A stretch of DNA of 64,000 bases. It comes from Anaerosporobacter mobilis DSM 15930 (GTDB lineage Bacteria; Bacillota; Clostridia; Lachnospirales; Lachnospiraceae). The notes beneath the pieces were generated by a model that was not told the DNA's origin, ran no database searches, and was given only the letters and a program-made list of their open reading frames with translations. Position 1 is the first letter of the stretch. Each line of letters opens with the position of its first letter. Shown piece by piece: positions 8,773 through 17,067 of the stretch. Both the position numbers and the translations under genes were made by a program. The DNA is taken from positions 98,612-162,611 of the forward strand of contig NZ_FRCP01000017.1 of assembly GCF_900142955.1 (NCBI RefSeq), written 5' to 3'.

Positions 8773-9255
8773 TTATTTTTTTTTGTCAAGAAAGTACGAT
8801 TGTCCTTGATGTTGATTTGCCATATTCTGATAATATTTCGAAGCACTTGTATTACTCATCTTAAATTCACGTATTTCTTTCTTTTTGTTAGCACTATATT
8901 GTTCAAAACGAACCTTATTTCGAAGCTCACTTGTCTGAAGTACTACACCTAAATCTGTGATTTTTTTTATTAAACCTTGCATCTGTTCTATCTCTTCATG
9001 ATACTCTTCTCTATGTAACTGAATTTCTTCCTTCACACGTTCAAATAACTTCTCGAATCCTGTATCAAGTAAATTCAATTGCTCGATCCATTTTTGCTTC
9101 TCATCAATCAAATCACCAAATTGATCAAGGTCCACTTCTTCTTCTTTTAAGACATGTTCTTGTTCCTGAGTATATCCAATGATTTTCTCAAGAACCTCTA
9201 TCTTTCTATTTAATGATTGAATCATCACTTGTATATATGTTGAATTATTATCCAA
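8773..9255 (-). CDS. FlgN/FliT-like flagellar export chaperone
   Basis: The protein (160 aa) is soluble, helical and coiled-coil rich (EEEVDLDQFGDLIDEKQKWIEQL, EEIEQMQGLIKKI). This is typical of the FlgN/FliT group that escorts hook-filament junction or cap proteins. Its place directly after fliS and fliD favours a FliT-like role, while the pattern ...LKEEEVDLDQF...LIDEKQ...IEQL...LD is FlgN-like; both are possible. The start codon is TTG, preceded by AGAGGTG. The stop lies just before the flagellin promoter. Confidence 0.6.
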   Translation of the reverse strand: MDNNSTYIQVMIQSLNRKIEVLEKIIGYTQEQEHVLKEEEVDLDQFGDLIDEKQKWIEQLNLLDTGFEKLFERVKEEIQLHREEYHEEIEQMQGLIKKITDLGVVLQTSELRNKVRFEQYSANKKKEIREFKMSNTSASKYYQNMANQHQGQSYFLDKKK

Positions 9256-9309
9256 TTTGGCACCTCTTATATTTTCTCATTATACAACTATGAGTATCAA
9301 TATTTAAAT

Positions 9310-9690
9310 CTATTTCGCTTGCTGTCTGCCTTGTTTCATAACTTGCATCCATATTTCTCGCATTTCCTTAAAATCCACTAATACTGCTTCTAGAATTTCT
9401 TTATCCTTCTTAATGTTTGCTTCAATAAGTCTGCGATACATAAAATCATAAACAACATCAAAATCTTTTGCAACTGGATATTTATGATCTAAAGTAGAAC
9501 GAAACTCAACTATTACATCTTCAGCTTTTATAATATTCGCATTAGCCCCTTGAATATCATTCTTTTCAATTGAAATAATTGCTTTGTTAACAAATTTAAT
9601 ACCTGCATCATATAGCATAAGAGTTAGTTCTCCTTTCGATGCAGTCTGTACTTTATTATTTTGATAAGCAGCAGCATAATTAAATGCCAT
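9310..9690 (-). CDS. fliS: Flagellar export chaperone FliS
   Basis: The protein (126 aa) is the flagellin-specific chaperone that keeps the flagellin C-terminus from polymerising in the cytoplasm. Typical FliS landmarks are AAAYQNNKVQTASKGELTLM at the N-terminus, LYDAGIKFV, and KYPVAKDFDVVYDFMYRRLIEANIKKD. Length fits the family (about 125-135 aa). It has a good GGAGG site. It lies downstream of fliD after a 170-bp gap that contains a hairpin. Confidence 0.95.
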   Translation of the reverse strand: MAFNYAAAYQNNKVQTASKGELTLMLYDAGIKFVNKAIISIEKNDIQGANANIIKAEDVIVEFRSTLDHKYPVAKDFDVVYDFMYRRLIEANIKKDKEILEAVLVDFKEMREIWMQVMKQGRQQAK

Positions 9691-9726
9691 AATAACTTCC
9701 TCCTTAATTTGATGTACTTATCAAGA

Positions 9727-9766
9727 AAGGTTACCAATTCTATTCACTGTAGAACTAGGTAACCTT
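9727..9766 (-). terminator. Hairpin between fliD and fliS
   Basis: AAGGTTACC (9727-9735) pairs with GGTAACCTT (9758-9766), and an inner TTCTA/TAGAA pair extends the stem. On the minus strand TTTCTT follows. It is probably a partial terminator or processing hairpin that lowers fliS expression relative to fliD. Confidence 0.5.
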
Positions 9767-9862
9767 ATCCAATTGATACATCGGTAGTTTTTTAACCAAT
9801 ATCACAAATAATTTTATATCAAACTTATTCTAATACTCTCAATGTATCTATATTATAGCAAA

Positions 9863-12214
9863 TTAATTTGAACCTAACAAGCCTGATAGTGCACTTTGTT
9901 GAGACTGCATTGCAGCAAGTGCTTTCTCCATTGCTGTAAATTGCTTATAGTAAGCCGCTTCTTTATCTTTTAATTTTGATTCCATAGTACTAATATCTTT
10001 TTTATATTGACTAATCTGCTTATCAATTTGCTTATCATTATAAAACGTTAACGCACTACTTAATGAAGTTTTGCTCATCTTATTCATTAATGTCGAGTGA
10101 AGATTATCAGTAATTCCAGCCATAACTTTTGCAACTAAATCTGGATCTTCTTCAATTGCTTTCATTAATTTATCATCTTTATCAGAATAAGTAGCGTCAT
10201 CTTTATCACCATATATATGAAGCAATCCCTTTTCTGTATAATCTCTTGATGTCATAATACCGAAACTTGATAAAGAATATTTTTTTCCATCGACTTCAAC
10301 TGTTGTTGATATAGCCTGCTTCATAGCTGATGTAATACCACCAAGTGTAGTATCTCTTCTTAATGACGAATCCTTAATTTTGTCTTCCCATAATTTAATT
10401 TGATCATCTGTCATGGCTTCTTTTTCTTCATCAGTTAATGGATTATATCCCCTAGCTGAATCCGCATAGTATAGGGTATTCATATCCTTAAGAATTGAAT
10501 TATATTCTGTAAGGAATTTCTTCACCATATCGTACATACCTTTCGAATCTTTTGTAACAGTAATTGAAGTTGGCTTATAATTTCCACTTCCATCTTGTTC
10601 TGAAACACTAACAGCTTCAAAAGTTAACCCATTAACAGTTAACGAGTTCGATGAACTTGTTAAGTCTGCACCATTATAGACAACCTTACAATCCGCTGCA
10701 CTTACTGTTACACAATTAGTATTTGTAGATTTTGTAGTAATTTTTCCATCTGCGCCTACTGATGTGGTAATATTTCCTATTCCTAAACTATCAAGTACAC
10801 TAGTAGTAGACCCAGCTAGTCCAGCACCGCCACTGTTAATAACACCCTGGATATTACTTATTAGATTTTTGTTTGCCGTAGTAAAAGATTTATTAACAAC
10901 TGAATCAGAGTACCCTGTGTAAGCTGCTATACCTTCTGTTGAACCAAGAACTCTTGTCACTTCAGCATTTACTTTTTCTTCAACCAAATCAGATTGATAT
11001 CGATCCTTTATATTATTATTCAACTGGTCAATAACATCTGGATCATTAAAATCTATATCGGGATTTTCTAATTGCATCTTAGCTTTTGCTGCTTCTTTAT
11101 ACTCATCTAATGCGGCAGCTAATGCTGGTTGTGTAGATGCTAACGTTCCATCCATATATTCAGCAATCGTCTTATCGGCTTCAACAGAAGCATCTGCGTT
11201 AATTGAACTTATACTTGCAATCCCTGAAATTGTATATGTAGCATTTCCTTTATCAGTGATGGTAGCCGTTCCTGCTGATGTATCTGAGTAGATTGCTTGT
11301 TTTATAGCCTCTTGTATAATCTTTTCTGCTTCTGTATTAGCTAATTGCCTATTAGTAGACTCATTATTTGAAGCAGTCATATCATATAAATTCTTATATG
11401 CTTTCGCATAAGTCACTTGTGTATCATTCCAGCCATTGGCTGCTTTAAGTTCATCATCTGTTTTACTGAGATCAATTCCAGCCGCCGCTTCATAGAAAGC
11501 CGTCTTTTCTACATCAGTCATCCCTGAAATTGCATTCTTGTTAGAATAAATTGTTTCCATAGCTGTTTTTGCTGCTGCTTGGTCGGCATCACCTATTCCA
11601 CCTATGATTGTATTAGACACATCACTAGTAATACTAAATGTTTGATCAGTACCGCTCGAAGCAGAGCCAATAAATAAACGTTGCTGTTTTGCATCATAGC
11701 TTGCATTTAAACCAACTTTACCACATGACTTAATAAAATCTCCTAATGTTGTACTAGATGATACTGTTAAACTTGTATTCTTTTTACCGTTAGCAGCAGA
11801 TATATTGATGGTTGTTCCACTTAAGAATCCTAAATCTGCTAATTTAGTAGTCTCCTTAACATCACTACCCAATTTCGCTCCAGTAACATATTGAGAACTA
11901 GCTAATTCTTTTACTGTGAATGAATGTGTCCCTTCTGTAGCATTCTTATCAGAAGTTACCTTAACAACCGATTCATTCGATGATGTTACTTTTTTTGACT
12001 TGTAGTTAGAAGTTAAACGTAATTTAGAGGTTTGCTCTTGATACAATTTATATAACTTTGTATTAAGTTCTTTCCATTTATCTTGTTTCCACTCTAATTT
12101 AGTTTTATTATTCTCTATCTTAGTTAATTTTAGACGATGCGCGTCCATCATGGATTCTACAATCGATTCTGTATCCATGTTAGATATCATACCTGTCATT
12201 CTAATTCCAGCCAT
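9863..12214 (-). CDS. fliD: Flagellar filament cap protein FliD
   Basis: The protein (783 aa) caps the filament and folds incoming flagellin. The N-terminal domain is clear (MAGIRMTGMISNMDTESIVESMM, then KLEWKQDKWKELNTKLYKLYQ), as is the FliD C-terminal region (DFIKSCGKVGLNA, then YDMVKKFLTEYNSILKDMN and the coiled-coil tail ISQYKKDISTMESKLKDKEA...MEKALAAMQSQQSALSGLLG). At 783 aa it is much longer than the usual 450-550. The extra mass lies at about 200-460, rich in Ala, Asp, Asn and Thr, and is presumably an exposed D2/D3-type insertion. It follows flaG by 13 bp and is likely driven from the sigma-28 promoter before flaG. Confidence 0.95.
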   Translation of the reverse strand: MAGIRMTGMISNMDTESIVESMMDAHRLKLTKIENNKTKLEWKQDKWKELNTKLYKLYQEQTSKLRLTSNYKSKKVTSSNESVVKVTSDKNATEGTHSFTVKELASSQYVTGAKLGSDVKETTKLADLGFLSGTTINISAANGKKNTSLTVSSSTTLGDFIKSCGKVGLNASYDAKQQRLFIGSASSGTDQTFSITSDVSNTIIGGIGDADQAAAKTAMETIYSNKNAISGMTDVEKTAFYEAAAGIDLSKTDDELKAANGWNDTQVTYAKAYKNLYDMTASNNESTNRQLANTEAEKIIQEAIKQAIYSDTSAGTATITDKGNATYTISGIASISSINADASVEADKTIAEYMDGTLASTQPALAAALDEYKEAAKAKMQLENPDIDFNDPDVIDQLNNNIKDRYQSDLVEEKVNAEVTRVLGSTEGIAAYTGYSDSVVNKSFTTANKNLISNIQGVINSGGAGLAGSTTSVLDSLGIGNITTSVGADGKITTKSTNTNCVTVSAADCKVVYNGADLTSSSNSLTVNGLTFEAVSVSEQDGSGNYKPTSITVTKDSKGMYDMVKKFLTEYNSILKDMNTLYYADSARGYNPLTDEEKEAMTDDQIKLWEDKIKDSSLRRDTTLGGITSAMKQAISTTVEVDGKKYSLSSFGIMTSRDYTEKGLLHIYGDKDDATYSDKDDKLMKAIEEDPDLVAKVMAGITDNLHSTLMNKMSKTSLSSALTFYNDKQIDKQISQYKKDISTMESKLKDKEAAYYKQFTAMEKALAAMQSQQSALSGLLGSN

Positions 12215-12227
12215 ATCTTATGCCTCC

Positions 12228-12641
12228 TTATAATTTTTTATCAACAAGTAAGCCCGTAATCTCCCACAACTTTTCAATCATTTTAATCTTCTTTTCTGGT
12301 GGAATTTCTTTTACCACTTCCTTTGTATCTTTATCGATTAACTTAATAGATACACGATTCACATCTTCATGGTAAGTAAATTCACATCTTGTTAGTGGCT
12401 GAGATAGCTTTAACTTATTATTTGCCATACTGATAGCATCTTTAAGTTTCTTATCTAATTGTTCATCAGTTGGTTGTTGGTTTTCCGTTACCTGACTCGC
12501 TGTCTGTTCACTTTGTTCACCCATATTGTCAGTAGATTGTGCACTTACTTTTTCTACTTCTGTTACTGCAGGCTCAGATGCAACTTTACTTGATACATCT
12601 CCGGTTCCCTGTGAACCTGGCTTCACTCCATTAATTGCCAT
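12228..12641 (-). CDS. flaG: FlaG family flagellar protein
   Basis: The protein is 137 aa from the chosen ATG at 12641, which has GGAGG at 10 nt; an upstream in-frame ATG at 12683 has no such site. The C-terminal half is the FlaG domain: ANNKLKLSQPLTRCEFTYHE, then VNRVSIKLIDKDTKEVVKEIPPEKKIKMIEKL. The N-terminal half is polar and low-complexity. FlaG is a small protein that affects filament length in other bacteria. It is the first gene of a flaG-fliD-fliS transcript that begins at a sigma-28 promoter. Confidence 0.92.
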   Translation of the reverse strand: MAINGVKPGSQGTGDVSSKVASEPAVTEVEKVSAQSTDNMGEQSEQTASQVTENQQPTDEQLDKKLKDAISMANNKLKLSQPLTRCEFTYHEDVNRVSIKLIDKDTKEVVKEIPPEKKIKMIEKLWEITGLLVDKKL

Positions 12642-12721
12642 ACTATATACACCTCCGTGTGCATTTAAATGTTTCAAAATCACTTCTAAATTTAGTTTTT
12701 AATATAATTTACTTATAGAAT

Positions 12722-12748
12722 CTATCGGCATTTAAGTTCCAAATATTA
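12722..12748 (-). promoter_or_regulatory. Sigma-28 promoter of flaG-fliD
   Basis: The minus strand reads TAAT, 15 nt, GCCGATAG. The -10 (12722-12729) matches seven of eight consensus bases and spacing is exact. It lies between the csrA stop and the flaG start. Confidence 0.75.
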
Positions 12749-12775
12749 ATACCTTTAGTAAATATTGTATTTGTG

Positions 12776-12997
12776 TTAGTCAAAAAGATTAGATAATTCT
12801 TCCACACCGGCTACACTATCAGCAGCCTCTTTATTTGATTCTTGTATCTGAAGATATAATTCCTTCCGGTAAATTGGTACACTCTTAGGAGCAGCGATTC
12901 CCACTTTTACCTGATCACCTTTGATTTCTAATATTGTAATTTCTATATCGTTATTGATAACGATTGATTCTCCTATTTTTCGGGATAGGGCTAGCAT
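12776..12997 (-). CDS. csrA: Carbon storage / flagellin translation regulator CsrA
   Basis: The protein (73 aa) is an RNA-binding dimer that blocks ribosome access on target mRNAs. The sequence has the family hallmarks MLALSRKIGESIVINNDIEITIL and IAAPKSVPIYRKELY, including the arginine of LSRK and the IYRKE strand that contact RNA. The start codon directly follows the fliW stop (TAGATG), so the two are translationally coupled. It should repress flagellin translation through the hairpin at 8618-8633 and be held in check by FliW. Confidence 0.97.
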   Translation of the reverse strand: MLALSRKIGESIVINNDIEITILEIKGDQVKVGIAAPKSVPIYRKELYLQIQESNKEAADSVAGVEELSNLFD

Positions 12998-13462
12998 CTA
13001 TTCGACCCCCTTATCTTTTTTTCTTTCTTTCATAATATCATATACATTATAGCGTACTGTATACTCAGAATTTTCTACAATAATCTGGCACCCTTTTCTT
13101 GTATCTGCATTTATGATGATTGGCGCTTTCAGATTCACTGTCGTTTTCTTAATATCACTTGGTACCGTTACTGTTAGAAAAACCACTAGATTTTCATCTG
13201 TTAATTCTCCAAGCGGCCTTAATACTTCATCTTCTACAGTAGGATTATAATCTTCTTTTACAACACCTGGTGCAATGATTGGTAAAGCTAAACTTGGTTC
13301 ATCAACACTTTGTAACCATGAAATCTTAGATTTCTCATCTTCAATATTATACAAAATAGTAAATCTCTTATATTGTTCAAATCCCATGAGACCACTTTCA
13401 AATGTTACAATTTTATTCTCATCAAGATTAATTTCTCCAAAACATCTTGTATTTATTAGCAT
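12998..13462 (-). CDS. fliW: Flagellar assembly factor FliW
   Basis: The protein is 154 aa from ATG 13462; an in-frame ATG at 13474 lies only about 1 nt after GGAAAGG and is unlikely. FliW binds either flagellin or CsrA, releasing the translational block when flagellin is exported. Family features are MLINTRCFGEINLDENKIVTFESGLMGFEQYKRF and SWLQSVDEPSLALPIIAP, then PTVNLKAPIIINADTRKGCQIIVEN in the C-terminal part (as PSDIKKTTVNLKAP). The first codon and ribosome site fall inside a repeated element also found upstream of an ABC permease at 39.75 kb. Confidence 0.95.
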   Translation of the reverse strand: MLINTRCFGEINLDENKIVTFESGLMGFEQYKRFTILYNIEDEKSKISWLQSVDEPSLALPIIAPGVVKEDYNPTVEDEVLRPLGELTDENLVVFLTVTVPSDIKKTTVNLKAPIIINADTRKGCQIIVENSEYTVRYNVYDIMKERKKDKGVE

Positions 13463-13548
13463 ATTAATAACCATACCCTTTCCATAGCCTGCAAACTTTG
13501 GGCTGCAAGCACAAATTTGCGTGCGAAAGATTTGTCTTTCGCACTACG
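13461..13548 (-). repeat. About 88-bp dispersed repeat, copy 1, upstream of fliW
   Basis: By eye about 85% identical to 39754-39842. On the minus strand it begins with a GTGCGAAAGA/TCTTTCGCAC hairpin (13521-13530 with 13535-13544), continues through GCAGCCCAAAGTTTGCAGG, and ends with GGAAAGGGTATGG and the ATG of fliW. Copy 2 changes both sides of the hairpin together. Confidence 0.75.
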
Positions 13549-13562
13549 CTCCTTTTAAGAAA

Positions 13563-13600
13563 AGAGTGGCAAAAGTTTAATCTTTCCACCACTCTGACAT
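13563..13600 (-). terminator. Probable terminator downstream of flgL
   Basis: On the minus strand AGAGTGG (13588-13594) pairs with CCACTCT (13563-13569), with an inner AAAG/CTTT pair, and TTTTCTT follows. It separates flgL from fliW. Confidence 0.6.
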
Positions 13601-13622
13601 TTCTTTTTGCTTATATTATACC

Positions 13623-15188
13623 TTAGATAAAATCCAATAGTGTATTTGAAACAGCTTTTGACGCGGCAGATAATGAAGCATTGTAAATCAACTGAGACAT
13701 TGATAAGTTAATATATGCTTCCGCGATATCCACGTCTTCATTCGAAGATAGTAAATCAGTAAAATCTGTCTTTTGCTTATCCAAACGATTCTCAGTTAAT
13801 TCAACACGGCTATATCGGCTTCCTAAATCAGCAATGGCTATATTTAATTTTTCTTGCTGTTTTTGTGTGCTTGTTATTGCAGATGAAAAACCTTTTTGTA
13901 ACGCACTGTTCTTTAATACAAGTTCCGTATTCATCTGTTCTAATAATTTATCAAGTGCCTCGTTCGTAACAGCGGAATTATTTCCGTCTTCACGAAGTTT
14001 CTTAACTTCTGCTATCTTCTTCTCTGTTGCTGTAACATCGTCCGCTAATGCCTTTAATCCTTCAATATCACGTCCAATATCATGTGAAAACGCATTTCTA
14101 GCTTGTACATTAACTGCTATATTTTGTCCAAAATTGATTTCATATTCAATCTTTTGATCTTCTTTTGTATACTCTACATCAATTACGGGATTTCCAGTAC
14201 CATCCTTTTGAATCTTTCCGTCATCTCCAACTTTATATTTGGAACAATCGAAAAAGTTTTCTGGTCGTAATTCCCCTTCTGAAAATTGTAATTTATCATA
14301 AGTTACGGAAATATCTGTTGCATTTCTCATTTCATTATAGACATTTTTTCCAATAATCACTTCTCCAGTGTCCGCTAAGAAACGTACTTCATCATCTCCA
14401 ACTTCGTAAGCACTTTTACCTCCAACTAGATCTGTTGAATTTAATATCTGATAATTGTTAGTTGCTGATGCTGGAAATCCCGGTCCAAATCCAACTGATG
14501 TTCCATCAGCCTTTTTATAGCTTAGGTTACAAGATACTTCTCCTTTATCCCCAAGTGAACCATAAGATAATCGTAATCGATATGCTTCAATAGTTGTTGG
14601 TGCATCTCCATATAGTCCAGGCGTAATTGTTGTCGTATCACCTGGAACTGTATATGAACCAATTATCTTCGTAACACTTTCTAAATCTGTCCCTTTAAAA
14701 TCTTCTGTAATATTATATTTTTCTCTAGCCAAATCATCCGCTGAACTGTAAGTTAAGCTTTGATCCGTCTTATATCCAGTAAATACATGTCTACCAACGT
14801 AATTAGCATTACCTTCTTGATATATCTGTGTTCTTAATTCCAATAAATTCTGGATAATACTATTACGATCTTTAACTGTTAGATCATCATTCGAACCATC
14901 TACACAATAACTATTCATATCTGTTAATAACTGATTTACATTTTTCAACGCACTTTCTGATACATCCATCCAAGCCAAAGCATCTGGAATATTTTTATCG
15001 ATGTATTGGTTCAACTGTACCATGTTCGTTCTTAATTTTAATGCTCTAACAGCAATAATAGGGTCATCCGATGGTCTTTGAATTTTCTTTCCGGTAGAAT
15101 ACTGTTCATCATATTTATTCAGATTATATTTATTCTTATTGATGTTACTCATCATGTTATTCGTTAACATTTGGTTTGTTATTCTCAT
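13623..15188 (-). CDS. flgL: Hook-filament junction protein FlgL (HAP3)
   Basis: The protein (521 aa) links hook and filament distal to FlgK. The flagellin-like N-terminus (MRITNQMLTNNMMSNINKNKYNLNKYDEQYSTGKKIQRPSDDPIIAVRAL) and C-terminus (ENRLDKQKTDFTDLLSSNEDVDIAEAYINLSMSQLIYNASLSAASK) are characteristic, with many conserved positions. It is longer than the usual about 300 aa, owing to a central domain rich in Asp, Gly and Thr (about 140-370). It sits 22 bp after the second flgK and has a GGAGGTG site. Confidence 0.95.
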   Translation of the reverse strand: MRITNQMLTNNMMSNINKNKYNLNKYDEQYSTGKKIQRPSDDPIIAVRALKLRTNMVQLNQYIDKNIPDALAWMDVSESALKNVNQLLTDMNSYCVDGSNDDLTVKDRNSIIQNLLELRTQIYQEGNANYVGRHVFTGYKTDQSLTYSSADDLAREKYNITEDFKGTDLESVTKIIGSYTVPGDTTTITPGLYGDAPTTIEAYRLRLSYGSLGDKGEVSCNLSYKKADGTSVGFGPGFPASATNNYQILNSTDLVGGKSAYEVGDDEVRFLADTGEVIIGKNVYNEMRNATDISVTYDKLQFSEGELRPENFFDCSKYKVGDDGKIQKDGTGNPVIDVEYTKEDQKIEYEINFGQNIAVNVQARNAFSHDIGRDIEGLKALADDVTATEKKIAEVKKLREDGNNSAVTNEALDKLLEQMNTELVLKNSALQKGFSSAITSTQKQQEKLNIAIADLGSRYSRVELTENRLDKQKTDFTDLLSSNEDVDIAEAYINLSMSQLIYNASLSAASKAVSNTLLDFI

Positions 15189-15209
15189 TTGCTATCACCT
15201 CCAGGTGGA

Positions 15210-17051
15210 TTATACGCCTGTACCATTAATTAATTTATCGTAGATTTCATTCATTGTCTGAATAACTTTAGCAGATAAGTTATATGCATTTTTAAATTTA
15301 ACCAAATTCATTGCTTCTTCATCCACATCAACACCAGATTCAGATAATCTTTGGTTTGTAATTGATTTCATGATACTTTCTTGACTCTTTGTAAACGTTT
15401 CATACTTAGAAGCATCTACACCGATTTCGGCAACTAATGTACTATAGAATTGTGCTGGTGTTCCTGCTTTGAATAAAGATTTATCACTTTCGATCTTAAG
15501 AAGCTCCTTCAGATTATCTTTATTCTCAACACCTTGTGTAATATCACTTGCCGCTGCAAACTTCCTAGGATCACTCATAATCTCAGCCGTTATTGTCATA
15601 TTGAAAGCTGTTAAATTATAATAAGATTCACCTGTAGTTACCGTACCATCTGCTGCAATATATGTTGCAGTACCATCAGAACTAAACGATGTAAAGTTCT
15701 CTAGCAAATCTGCTGCACCTTTTTTATCCGTATAATTGAAATAATCTAGACCTTTATTCCCGTCCAAATCTTCTCCTTGGTTATGCATCTTGTTAAATAC
15801 AGAAGCAAATGTACGAGAGAACTCATTCAATTTACCCATATAATAAGGTATACCCTTGTAATTAACGGTTTCACCAATTTCACCACGAACATTATCTGTA
15901 TCTTTGATATCAGTTGCCAATGGCTCATCTAATTTGAAATTATATTGGTAGGTTCCATCTGCCTGAACATCTACAGTAAATCCTTTGTATTTATAATCCT
16001 TACCTGCAATTGTAATATTTCCCTCTGTAGGGATATTTAACTTAGTAATGTCATCACAGTTCGTCTTAGTCATGGTTAATGTCGTTACACCACCAGTTGT
16101 GGTTGTTGTAACTTTGCCACCAAGATTCTCTGCATTATTACCATCTCTAACTGCAAATAATGCACTCAACTCACCTTTTAAGTTTGCATTGCTTAAAGAG
16201 AACTCTTGTCCGTCTGCCCAAGTAACATCATATAAACCATCTATATCTGTTGCATTTATTTTCTCAGTTCTTGGTACTACTTTTAATTGCTTACTTGAGC
16301 CCGTATCTACTAATAATTGACCGTTAATTCTTACTTCATAAACAACGGTACCAGGGTCCATAGGATCCTTCTTCATTACTTTTTCTTCTGTTGTCACATT
16401 AGCAATCTTCGATAACTCATCTACAAGATTTTCTCTCGAATCACGTAAGTCATTGGCAGTAACCCCTGTTACTTCTAATGCATTGATTTGCTTTGTAACA
16501 GTAGCAATCTGTTCCCCTAATGAATTTACACGGTCAATAAGATTTTTTATCTGGAAATTTGCATCTTCTTGAATTGTTTGCATACTAGTATACATATAAT
16601 TCATGTATTCACTAAGTGAATCTGCATTGTTTGCTACAGTGGTACGAATATCCATACTAGAGGGATCATCAAACAGCGTTTTCAACGCACTAAATAAGCT
16701 GTTATATGAGTCTGTAAAACCACCTTCATCTACTTCATTAAAATAATTTTGAACCTGTAACATGTAATCATTCTTCGTACTATATTCACCATAAAGGGCT
16801 GCACTGTTACGATATTTCACATCATAATAGGCATTTCTTTGTTGAATAATATCAGCAATATTAACGCCTGTCCCAGCCATACCATAGGAACTATATACAC
16901 GCATTGCCTCACCTGCAGATGTTACTACTTTTTGTCTTGAATAACCTGTTGTTTCTGCGTTAGAGATATTATGTGCAGTTGTATTTATCGATGCCTGGTA
17001 TGCATAGAGGCCAGATAAACCTATATTTAAACCAAAAAAAGTTGATGCCAT
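15210..17051 (-). CDS. flgK: Hook-associated protein FlgK (HAP1), second copy
   Basis: The protein (613 aa) has the classic FlgK N-terminus: FFGLNIGLSGLYAYQASINTTAHNISNAETTGYSRQ. The C-terminus ESGVDVDEEAMNLVKFKNAYNLSAKVIQTMNEIYDKLI is also canonical. It forms the first junction ring on the hook. This copy is closer to standard FlgK at both ends than the gene before it. The two flgK genes are 17 bp apart and clearly co-transcribed. Whether both are assembled in one junction or used alternatively is unknown. Confidence 0.93.
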   Translation of the reverse strand: MASTFFGLNIGLSGLYAYQASINTTAHNISNAETTGYSRQKVVTSAGEAMRVYSSYGMAGTGVNIADIIQQRNAYYDVKYRNSAALYGEYSTKNDYMLQVQNYFNEVDEGGFTDSYNSLFSALKTLFDDPSSMDIRTTVANNADSLSEYMNYMYTSMQTIQEDANFQIKNLIDRVNSLGEQIATVTKQINALEVTGVTANDLRDSRENLVDELSKIANVTTEEKVMKKDPMDPGTVVYEVRINGQLLVDTGSSKQLKVVPRTEKINATDIDGLYDVTWADGQEFSLSNANLKGELSALFAVRDGNNAENLGGKVTTTTTGGVTTLTMTKTNCDDITKLNIPTEGNITIAGKDYKYKGFTVDVQADGTYQYNFKLDEPLATDIKDTDNVRGEIGETVNYKGIPYYMGKLNEFSRTFASVFNKMHNQGEDLDGNKGLDYFNYTDKKGAADLLENFTSFSSDGTATYIAADGTVTTGESYYNLTAFNMTITAEIMSDPRKFAAASDITQGVENKDNLKELLKIESDKSLFKAGTPAQFYSTLVAEIGVDASKYETFTKSQESIMKSITNQRLSESGVDVDEEAMNLVKFKNAYNLSAKVIQTMNEIYDKLINGTGV

Positions 17052-17067
17052 ATTAATTTGTCCTCCT

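Noticed and set aside
13475..13622. Cyclic-di-GMP riboswitch before fliW
   Set aside because: Its structured repeat lacks the GEMM-I and GEMM-II cores, and a second copy precedes an unrelated transporter gene.
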